From: Betaproteobacteria bacterium
Lineage (GTDB): Bacteria > Pseudomonadota > Gammaproteobacteria > Burkholderiales > SG8-39
Direction: 5' to 3'
Assembly (NCBI GenBank): GCA_016867955.1
Contig: VGIE01000129.1
Location: 1 to 6,730 of the forward strand
DNA length: 6,730 nucleotides
In this document: one piece after another, positions 1 through 5,698 of the stretch
Numbering within the stretch: position 1 is the first letter of the stretch
How the letters are laid out: each line of letters begins with the position of its first letter
Made by a program: the position numbers and the translations under genes
The notes under the pieces: model-generated
What the model saw: only the letters and a program-made list of their open reading frames with translations
The model's database searches: none
What the model was told of the DNA's origin: nothing

Positions 1-840
1 GATCAGCAGCATCGAGCCCATCGGCTTCTTCTCCATGGACAGCAGCGGCAGCGCCGTGACATTGACCGACAGGGTCTCCTCCGCAGCCGCAGGGGATGCT
101 TCTACCGTGATCTCGGGCAGCTGCGACTGCGCCGCGGCCTTCAGCTTCTCCAGGACCCAGGCGTTGGTGGCGAAGAACTCGCCCGCCAGCTTGTGCAGCA
201 CGTCCTGCGGTTGCGCCCGCAGGATGCGCAGGCCCGCGGCGTTGCAGGTGACGATGCGCTCCCGGTCGTCCAGCGTGATGACGCCGTTGGACATCGATTC
301 CAGCATGGACTCGTTGTAGTTCTTCATGTTCTGCACGTCGGTGAACAGCTTGGCGTTTTCCAGCGCGATGGAAATCTGCGCCGTGAAGGCGCGCAGGCGC
401 GACTCGTCCTCGGCCGTGAACGGTCCGCCGTGCTTGTTGAGCACCTGCGTCACGCCGATGGTCTTGCCGTGCTTGTTGATGATCGGTACGCACAGGATGG
501 AACGCGTGAAATAGCCGGTCTTCTTGTCGAAACCCGGATTGAAGCGCAGGTCCGCGTAGGCGTAGGGGATGTTGATCGACTTGCTCGACATGAACACCGC
601 GCCAGCGATGCCCAGGTGGTTGGGCAGGCGGATCTGCATCGACTCCAGGCCCTGGCCGACCTCGGACCACAGCTCGTTGGTCTTGTCGTCGTTGAGGAAC
701 AGCGTGGAGCGATCGGCATTCAGGAGCCGCGTGGCTTCACCCATGACTTTCTGCAGCAGCGATCCGAGCTTGATGTCGGCGGTCACCTCCGACACCACGT
801 CGATGAATTCCATTTCCTGCTGGCGCAGCGCCTCGACCAT
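1..840 (-). CDS. GAF-PAS sensor fragment, probable adenylate/guanylate cyclase (partial at both ends)
   Basis: The minus frame is open without a stop from 840 to the left edge, giving 280 residues counted from the ATG at 838-840. Residues about 20-165 form a GAF domain containing LPNHLGIAGAVF and NPGFDKKTGYFTRSILCVP. The NKHGGPFTAEDE segment (residues 135-146) fits the NK-Xn-F-X3-DE signature of cyclic-nucleotide-binding GAF domains in phosphodiesterases and cyanobacterial CyaB cyclases. A linker (NMKNYNESMLESMSNGVITLD) leads into a PAS domain from about 180 (IVTCNAAG...). In proteins of this architecture a class III nucleotide cyclase domain usually follows, but that would lie outside the window, so cyclase activity is inferred. 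The family normally has a further N-terminal segment before the MVEALRQQE helix. Here that segment is absent, because the upstream DNA is the antisense of the permease gene. The true start is unknown: the ATG at 840 has no Shine-Dalgarno sequence, and the frame stays open up to 1071. Confidence 0.8.
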   Translation of the reverse strand, partial: MVEALRQQEMEFIDVVSEVTADIKLGSLLQKVMGEATRLLNADRSTLFLNDDKTNELWSEVGQGLESMQIRLPNHLGIAGAVFMSSKSINIPYAYADLRFNPGFDKKTGYFTRSILCVPIINKHGKTIGVTQVLNKHGGPFTAEDESRLRAFTAQISIALENAKLFTDVQNMKNYNESMLESMSNGVITLDDRERIVTCNAAGLRILRAQPQDVLHKLAGEFFATNAWVLEKLKAAAQSQLPEITVEASPAAAEETLSVNVTALPLLSMEKKPMGSMLLI

Positions 841-891
841 ATCGGCGCGCTGCTGCTGTGGCGGGCCTAGGGCAAACGTCGGCCGTCCGCG
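829..891 (+). pseudogene. Remnant of the STAS domain of the MlaE-type permease, with an in-frame amber codon
   Basis: In the same frame as the downstream permease, codons from about 829 read RLDHIGALLLWRA, then TAG (868-870), then GKRRPSALQLRPEH. This matches the end of the STAS-like domain that precedes the permease in many betaproteobacterial MlaE homologues, where a W-x-x-W-G pattern is common. TGG to TAG at 868-870 would restore WRAWGKRRP. Everything N-terminal of LDHIG is missing; the preceding DNA encodes the GAF protein on the other strand. The homology is judged by eye from recalled family patterns. Confidence 0.6.
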
Positions 892-1782
892 TTGCAGTTG
901 CGGCCCGAGCACGACATCTTCTTTGCCAACCTCGAGTCGGCCCACGCGCCGCATGTCGAGTCGCGGCGCTTCGATCCGCTGGCGCCGGTGCGCGCAATCG
1001 GCCTGGTGGCGCTGTTGCTGCTGGACCATCTCATCGGCATCCTGCACCTGTTCGGCCAGACGCCGCTTGATTCACTCGATCTTCTGCGGCATCCCTCGCG
1101 CGGTCCCTGGCGCGAGATCTCGGCCAGCATCTACCGTTCGGGGACCGAGGCGCTCGGCATCACCGCCGCGGTGGGCTGTCTGATCGGCGTCACGCTGAGC
1201 TACCTGTCCTCGGAGCAGTTGCGCAGCTTTGGCGCCGACACCTTCATCGTCAACATCCTGGGTCTGGGCATCGTGCGCGAGCTGGGCCCGATGATCTGCG
1301 CGGTGCTGGTGGCCGGGCGCTCGGGTTCCGCCATTACCGCCCAGCTCGGCGTGATGCGGGTGACCGAGGAGCTCGACGCGCTGCCTGTCATGGGCATTCC
1401 CTATACCGTGCGCCTGATCCTACCCAAGGTCATCGCGCTGGCCGTGGCGGTGCCGCTGCTGGTGCTGTGGACCTCGGCGGTTGCGCTGATCGGCGGCGCC
1501 TTCTCCGCCCAGCTGCAGCTGGGCATGAGCATGACGCAGTTCATGCTCGGGCTGCCGGCGGCGGTGCCCACGATCAATCTCTGGCTGGGCGTCGGCAAGG
1601 GCGTGGTGTTCGGAGCGCTGATCGCGCTGGTCGCCTGCCACTTCGGCCTGCGCATCCAGCCCAATACCGAGAGCCTGGGCGCCGGCACCACGCGCTCGGT
1701 GGTGACCTCGATCACCGTCGTCATCCTCGCCGATGCGGTGTTCGCCATCATCTATTTCGACGTCGGGATCAGTCTGACATGA
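892..1782 (+). CDS. mlaE: MlaE/YrbE-family ABC transporter permease, 5'-truncated
   Basis: This is the inner-membrane permease of an MCE lipid-transport ABC system, which pairs with the ATPase and MCE protein encoded next. The conserved family core is complete: RGPWREISASIYRSGTEAL, FIVNILGLGIVRELGP, VAGRSGSAITAQLGVMRVTEE, LPVMGIP, the NLWLGVGKGVVFG segment, and a C-terminus with QPNTESLGAGTT then VVTSITVVILADAVFAI. It has about five or six hydrophobic segments. The open frame begins after the TAG at 868-870. The first candidate start is TTG at 892 (296 residues); GTG codons at 988 and 1006 are alternatives. None has a good ribosome-binding site. The full gene would have had an N-terminal STAS domain, now lost. 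Since E. coli MlaE has no STAS domain, the remaining polypeptide could in principle fold, but the native start and promoter are gone. The stop overlaps the ATG of the ATPase gene (ATGA, 1779-1782). This looks like a paralogue of canonical mlaE, not the mlaFEDCB locus itself. Confidence 0.85.
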   Translation: MQLRPEHDIFFANLESAHAPHVESRRFDPLAPVRAIGLVALLLLDHLIGILHLFGQTPLDSLDLLRHPSRGPWREISASIYRSGTEALGITAAVGCLIGVTLSYLSSEQLRSFGADTFIVNILGLGIVRELGPMICAVLVAGRSGSAITAQLGVMRVTEELDALPVMGIPYTVRLILPKVIALAVAVPLLVLWTSAVALIGGAFSAQLQLGMSMTQFMLGLPAAVPTINLWLGVGKGVVFGALIALVACHFGLRIQPNTESLGAGTTRSVVTSITVVILADAVFAIIYFDVGISLT

Positions 1783-2696
1783 GCCAGGACGAGCCAGACG
1801 TGCAAGTTGTGCCGGGCGGGCAGGGCGGCAAGCGCAGCGAGGGTGGCCAGCACAAACCGGGCGGCCAGGGTGGCCATGAGGGCGACCCGGTCATCGAGGT
1901 GAGCGGGCTGTGGACGGTGTTCGGCGACAATGTGGTGCACCGCGACCTCGAGCTGACGGTGATGCCGGGCGAGGTGGTCTCGCTGGTGGGCGGCTCGGGC
2001 AGCGGCAAGACCACGCTGATGCGCCAGATCCTCGGCCTGGAGCACCCGCACCGCGGCAGCATCAAGGTGTTCGGCATTCCGTTGCTGGGCTCGCATCCGC
2101 TGCTGCTGAGGAAGATCCGCCGCCGCTGGGGCGTGCTGTCCCAGGAGGGCGCGCTCTACAGCGCGCTGCCGGTGTTCGAGAACATCGTGCTCCCGCTGCG
2201 CGAGCTGCGCGCCTTCGACGAGGGCTTCATCCACGACATGGTGATGCTCAAGCTCGACATGGTCGACATCGAGCGCCGGCACGCCTGGAAAATGCCCGCC
2301 GACCTGTCGGGCGGCATGATCAAGCGCATCGCGCTGGCGCGCGCCCTGGTGCTGGAGCCCGAGCTGCTGTTCCTCGACGAGCCGACCGCCGGCCTGGACC
2401 CTGACCGCAGCGAGAGCTTCGTCAAGCTGATCCAGTCACTATAGCAGAAGCTCGGCTTCACCGTCATCATGATCACGCACGACCTCGACACGCTGGTGTC
2501 GCTCTCCGACCGTGTCGCGGTGTTGGCCGAGCAGAAGATCCTCTTCTACGGCAGCCTCGCCGAGGTCGTCGCGGTGGGGCATCCGTTTGTGCGCAACTTC
2601 TTCCTCGGTGAGCGCGGCCTGCGCGCGCTCACCGCGGCGCCGGGTGAGCTGTATGTTCACGCCGCGCCGGCAACCAATCAATCTTCGGGAGGCTGA
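1779..2696 (+). pseudogene. mlaF: MlaF-family ABC ATPase interrupted by an in-frame TAG
   Basis: This is the ATP-hydrolysing subunit that would drive the MlaE-type permease. From the ATG at 1779 the frame encodes 221 residues and then TAG (2442-2444). It resumes in the same frame for 83 more residues to TGA at 2694-2696, making 305 residues if the TAG were sense. Walker A is GGSGSGKTT (71-79), the Q-loop lies in VLSQEGALYSALPVFENI (from 119), the signature is LSGGMIKR (176-183), and Walker B with D-loop is LLFLDEPTAGLD (196-207). The H-loop (ITHD, encoded from about 2472) and the C-terminal part follow the TAG. The upstream product would therefore lack the switch histidine and should not hydrolyse ATP normally. 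An internal ATG at 2469 could only give a 75-residue fragment. The first 36 residues are Gly-rich (two PGGQGG units). Translation is probably coupled to the permease by the ATGA overlap. A nonsense mutation is more likely than recoding, because TAG ends the DUF924 gene normally at 4944. Confidence 0.85.
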
Positions 2697-2702
2697 ACCA
2701 CC

Positions 2703-3695
2703 ATGGAAAACCGGGCGCATGCCCTTGCCGCCGGACTCTTCGAGCTCATCTTCGGCACGGCGCTCATCGCCGCCGGGATGTGGTTCGGCAAGGAGGAGAT
2801 CAAGCAGAACTTCTACGTCATCGTCACCAAGCAGTCGGTGGCCGGCGTGAAGGTCGAGGCGCCGGTGCGCTATCACGGCGTCGAGGTCGGCCGTGTGGAG
2901 TCGATCCGCATCGAGCCCGGCCTGACCGGGCAGATCCGCATCCGCATCGGCGTGCAGGCGGACACGCCGATGACCCGGGGCACCTATGCCCAGCTTGGCT
3001 ACCAGGGCGTGACCGGACTGGCCTATGTGTCGCTGAACGACAGCGGCGCCTCGGGCGAGCCGCTGCAGGGCGAGCGCGGTGCCGGTCCGGAGGCGCAGAT
3101 TCCCCTGCGCGCCTCGCTGCTCGATTCCGGCGAGGACCTGATGGGCACCTCCAGCGAGATCGCCGACCGGCTGAAGGAACTGCTCGGCAACGACAACCAG
3201 AAAGCGGTGAAGAAGACGCTGGCGGGGCTCGAGACGCTGGTCGGCGACGACAACCAGAAGCTCTTGCGTCGCACGCTGGCTGGAATCGACGAGGTGGCGC
3301 GCCGCACGGCCGCGCTCGCCGGGCGCCTGGAGCCCGGCGAGCGTGACCTGCCGGCGCTGATGGCCGATGCGCGCAGCACCGCGCAGAAGGCCGACCAGCA
3401 GCTGTCCAGCCTGAACGCGCTCAGCCTGAAGCTCGAGCAGCGCATCGACGTGGTGGATCGCACCCTGGCCGGCGCGTCAGGCGCGGTCGACGAGGTCGGT
3501 GCGGCAGCCCGCGCCGTCAACGAGGAAACGCTGCCTCGGCTGAACGCGTTGGTCGATCAGCTGAATCGCGAGACGCGGGCCCTCGACCGTCTCATCAATA
3601 CCCTGGGCCAGCATCCGCAAAGCGTGGTCTTCGGTGCGCCGCCGGGCAGCCCCGGTCCCGGCGAGCCCGGATTCAGCAGTGGAGGTGCGCGATGA
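2703..3695 (+). CDS. mlaD: MlaD-family MCE domain protein (substrate-binding component)
   Basis: This is the membrane-anchored periplasmic protein that binds lipid and docks on the permease. It has 330 residues and is intact. Residues about 10-28 form one transmembrane anchor (GLFELIFGTALIAAGMWF). Residues about 37-112 form the MCE domain: FYVIVTKQSVAGVKVEAPV, RYHGVEVGRVESI, then LGYQGVTGLAYVSL. The tail from about 145 to 300 is helical and charged, typical of the coiled-coil region. It contains a 19-residue tandem repeat (162-180 and 181-199). The end is Pro/Gly-rich (GAPPGSPGPGEPGF), a familiar terminus in this family. GGGAGG at 2687-2692 lies 10 bases before the ATG and supports this start; the ATPase frame ends 6 bases upstream. 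Its TGA overlaps the lipoprotein ATG (ATGA, 3692-3695). This is the only member of the four-gene operon without a visible lesion. Confidence 0.92.
   Translation: MENRAHALAAGLFELIFGTALIAAGMWFGKEEIKQNFYVIVTKQSVAGVKVEAPVRYHGVEVGRVESIRIEPGLTGQIRIRIGVQADTPMTRGTYAQLGYQGVTGLAYVSLNDSGASGEPLQGERGAGPEAQIPLRASLLDSGEDLMGTSSEIADRLKELLGNDNQKAVKKTLAGLETLVGDDNQKLLRRTLAGIDEVARRTAALAGRLEPGERDLPALMADARSTAQKADQQLSSLNALSLKLEQRIDVVDRTLAGASGAVDEVGAAARAVNEETLPRLNALVDQLNRETRALDRLINTLGQHPQSVVFGAPPGSPGPGEPGFSSGGAR
3186..3299 (+). repeat. 57-base tandem duplication inside mlaD
   Basis: Two adjacent 19-codon units start at 3186 (GNDNQKAVKKTLAGLETLV) and 3243 (GDDNQKLLRRTLAGIDEVA). The shared core is G-x-DNQK followed by TLAG. 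The DNA copies have diverged, so the duplication is old and probably part of the helical tail of the MCE protein. Confidence 0.75.
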
Positions 3696-4322
3696 ACGAT
3701 CAGGCGAAGGTGGATCCGGCCCCGCGGCGCGGGGCGGCCGCGGCGCTGCTGGCGGGCGTGCTGTTGGCCTCCTGTACGCTCGGGCCGGGGGCGCGACAGG
3801 AGCCGGCCAGCTACGACTTCGGGGGTCCGCCCGCTGCCGCGGTGACGGTCAAGCTGACGCGGCCCCTGCTGGTATTCGACGTGGTGGTGCCGGCCTGGCT
3901 GGATACGGCGGAGATCCACTACCGGCTGGCCTACTCGGACGCGACGCGTCCGCGCGCCTATGCCAACAGCCGCTGGGTGATGCCGCTCTCGCCGCTGCTG
4001 TCCCAGCGCCTGCGCCAGCAGTTCGCCGCGACGAGCAGCGCCGGCGTGCTGGCGCCCGCCGATGGCCTGCGCACGCCACATTCGCTGCGTGTCGAGATCG
4101 AGGATTTCACGCAGGTGTTCGATGCGCCGGCGCGCAGCCGCGTCGTGCTGCGCGCGCGCCACGCTGCTCGGCAACCGCACGCTGGTGGCGCAGCGCAGCT
4201 TCAGCCTGGAGCGGCCGGCGGGTACGGCTGATGCCGAAGGCGGCGTGCGCGCGTTGCGCGACGTCGCGGACGAGCTGATGGTGCAGCTCATCGACTGGAC
4301 CGCAGGTAATGCGAAACCCTGA
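3692..4322 (+). pseudogene. ABC-type transport auxiliary lipoprotein (PqiC/DUF330-like), frameshifted
   Basis: This is the last gene of the MCE operon, encoding the predicted outer-membrane lipoprotein partner. The start is fixed by the ATGA overlap with mlaD and by GGAGG at 3681-3685. A signal peptide (AAALLAGVLLASC) ends in a lipobox with Cys28. The body contains SYDFGGPPAA, PLLVFDVVVPAWLDTAEIHYRL, YANSRWVMPLSPLLSQRL and LRVEIEDFTQVFDAP, matching the ABC_trans_aux family (PF03886) as I recall it. In this frame the family-like sequence stops after SRVVLRAR (about 4159), and out-of-frame residues then run to TGA at 4229-4231. The expected C-terminus continues in the next frame from 4158 (ATLLGNRTLVAQRSFSLE ... 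LMVQLIDWTAGNAKP) to TGA at 4320-4322. The shift lies in a GC-dinucleotide run at 4150-4159; loss of one GC unit would explain it. Restored length would be about 210 residues, normal for the family. A sequencing error at this run is the main alternative. Confidence 0.8.
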
Positions 4323-4334
4323 GGCAGGATCCTG

Positions 4335-4946
4335 ATGCCACGCAACCCGGCCCCCCCGGGCATCAGCAGCGACGACATCCTGGATTTCTGGTTCGGCGCG
4401 CCGGATTCGGCGGAATACGGCAGGCCGCGCGCAGGCTGGTTCGCGAAGGATGCGGCGTTCGATGCGCAGGTCGGTACCAGCTTTCGCGAGGCCTGGGAGC
4501 TGGCCGCTGCCGGCGGCCTCGAGAACTGGCGGGACGAAGCGCGTGCCGCGCTCGCGCTGGTGGTGCTGCTCGACCAGTTTCCCCGCAACATGTTCCGCGG
4601 CGAGGCGCGGGCGTTTGCCAGCGATGCGCGCGCGCTGGCAGTGGCGTCCGGCATGGTCGATCGCGGGTTTGACCGGGCGTTGAGACCGATCGAGCGCTGG
4701 TTCGTCTATCTGCCTTTCGAGCATGCCGAGGACCCTGGCATGCAGCAGCGTTCGCTGGAGCTCTTTGCGGGACTCACGGGAGATGCCGATAGCGCCGGCG
4801 CCATCGCCAGTGCCATCGACTATGCACGACGCCACCATGCCATCATCGCGCGCTTCGGCCGCTTCCCGCACCGCAACGCCGTGCTCGGGCGCATGTCCAC
4901 GCCCGAAGAGGCGGCTTTCCTGCAGCAGCCCGGATCGGGGCTCTAG
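4335..4946 (+). CDS. DUF924 family protein
   Basis: It encodes 203 residues of the DUF924 family (PF06041), a helical, TPR-like cytoplasmic protein with no established reaction that I know of. The recognised motifs are DDILDFWFG (13-21), GWFAKDAAFD (34-43), VVLLDQFPRNMFRGEARAFA (76-95), FVYLPFEHAE (123-132) and RFGRFPHRNAVLGR (173-186). The C-terminus is STPEEAAFLQQPGSGL, which is the normal family ending, so the TAG at 4944-4946 is the real stop. The start at ATG 4335 is supported by GAGG/AGGA at 4321-4329. It lies 12 bases after the lipoprotein frame and is probably co-transcribed with it, but nothing suggests a role in lipid transport. The frame is intact, in contrast to the genes just upstream. 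Confidence 0.93.
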   Translation: MPRNPAPPGISSDDILDFWFGAPDSAEYGRPRAGWFAKDAAFDAQVGTSFREAWELAAAGGLENWRDEARAALALVVLLDQFPRNMFRGEARAFASDARALAVASGMVDRGFDRALRPIERWFVYLPFEHAEDPGMQQRSLELFAGLTGDADSAGAIASAIDYARRHHAIIARFGRFPHRNAVLGRMSTPEEAAFLQQPGSGL

Positions 4947-5042
4947 GCCGCTCGGGTTTTTCGTGGCTTTGAAGCAGACGCATGGTCGCGCAGTTGGCCG
5001 CAATGGCGGGGGTCACAATGCATTCGAATTCAGGGGGCTTGC

Positions 5043-5624
5043 ATGCCGGCGCATGATTCGATGAGTCCTTCGCCCTGGGTGCTGCGCTTCGCACCGCTGA
5101 TCGCTGCGGGCGGGCGGGTACTGGATCTCGCCTGCGGCTCGGGACGGCATGCACGCCTGCTCGCCGAGCGCGGCCATCGCGTGTTGGCACTCGACCGGGA
5201 CGCGGCAGCGCTCGAGCGCCTGGCGCAGTCGCTGGATGCTGCGGCTGCCGGGCGGTTCGAGATGCTGCAGGCCGATGTCGAGGCCGATCCGTGGCCCTGG
5301 CCCGTGGGCGAGGCGCCGTTCAACGGCATCGTCGTTACCAATTACCTGCACCGTCCCTTGTTTCCGGCACCCTGCGCCAGCCTGCGGCCGGGCGGCGTGC
5401 TGATCTACGAAACCTTTGCCATCGGCAACGAGCAACATGGCCGGCCCTCGAATCCGGACTTCCTGCTTGCCAGGGACGAACTGCTGGAGCGCGTCGCGCC
5501 CGACCTGTCGGTGCTGGCATTCGAGCAGGGGTTGGTCCAGCACCCGGCGCCAGCGGTGGTGCAGCGGATTTGTGCTGCGCGTACAATGAATTGGAGTGTT
5601 CTGGCGCTGCCAGGTGGCAATTGA
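5043..5624 (+). CDS. Class I SAM-dependent methyltransferase
   Basis: It encodes 193 residues, a small Rossmann-fold methyltransferase of TehB-like type; the substrate is unknown. Motif I is VLDLACGSGRHA (26-37). The acidic residue at the end of strand 2, expected to bind the ribose of S-adenosylmethionine, is in LALDRD (Asp51). QADVEADPWPW (76-86) matches the adenine-side motif. GIVVTNYLHRPLF (95-107) is the motif IV region. GGVLIYETFAIGNEQHG (117-133) followed by NPDFLL is a signature of this subgroup. The start at ATG 5043 is supported by AGGGGG at 5032-5037, five bases upstream; ATG 5061 is an alternative. It sits directly before dapA, an arrangement I recall from betaproteobacteria. The preceding 32 codons are open in the same frame back to the DUF924 TAG. 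Confidence 0.88.
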   Translation: MPAHDSMSPSPWVLRFAPLIAAGGRVLDLACGSGRHARLLAERGHRVLALDRDAAALERLAQSLDAAAAGRFEMLQADVEADPWPWPVGEAPFNGIVVTNYLHRPLFPAPCASLRPGGVLIYETFAIGNEQHGRPSNPDFLLARDELLERVAPDLSVLAFEQGLVQHPAPAVVQRICAARTMNWSVLALPGGN

Positions 5625-5664
5625 CGCAGCCTGTAATTCCAAGGGCTTGGGGCCTCAATTGCGC

Positions 5665-5670
5665 TAAAAT
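5665..5670 (+). promoter_or_regulatory. Candidate -10 element (TAAAAT) upstream of dapA
   Basis: The 74-base gap before dapA is the most AT-rich part of the window. GCTAAAAT is close to the sigma-70 -10 consensus and would place a transcript start near 5677, about 20 bases before the dapA ATG. No good -35 hexamer lies 16-18 bases upstream; TTGGGG at 5647-5652 is too close. It suggests dapA has its own promoter but does not show it. Confidence 0.3.
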
Positions 5671-5698
5671 GACAAATGTTCACTGATACCACGAGCTC

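Noticed and set aside
193..870. A 225-codon plus-strand open frame
   Set aside because: Up to about 829 it is the antisense of a clear GAF-PAS protein on the minus strand. Only its last codons (LDHIGALLLWRA) are meaningful, as the STAS remnant.
868..2444. TAG reassigned to an amino acid (pyrrolysine or code change)
   Set aside because: TAG ends the DUF924 gene at its normal C-terminus. The affected genes belong to an operon that also has a deletion junction and a frameshift, so mutation explains the data more simply.
3557..4654. A 365-codon minus-strand open frame, with others at 4107-5003 and 5405-6727
   Set aside because: They lie opposite well-recognised plus-strand genes, show Arg/Ala-rich composition typical of antisense reading in GC-rich DNA, and have no recognisable motifs.
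4927..4961. Possible terminator after DUF924 (AGCCC/GGGCT hairpin, then TTTTT)
   Set aside because: The hairpin ends about 15 bases before the T-run. The only stem next to the T-run has four base pairs, too weak to call.
5621..5637. TTGACG as a -35 element for dapA
   Set aside because: No -10-like hexamer lies 16-18 bases downstream. TGTAAT is only 5 bases away and TAAAAT is 38 bases away.
5639..5650. Inverted repeat CCAAG-GG-CTTGG upstream of dapA
   Set aside because: Five-base arms with a two-base centre, seen once; it could be chance, and no regulator is suggested.
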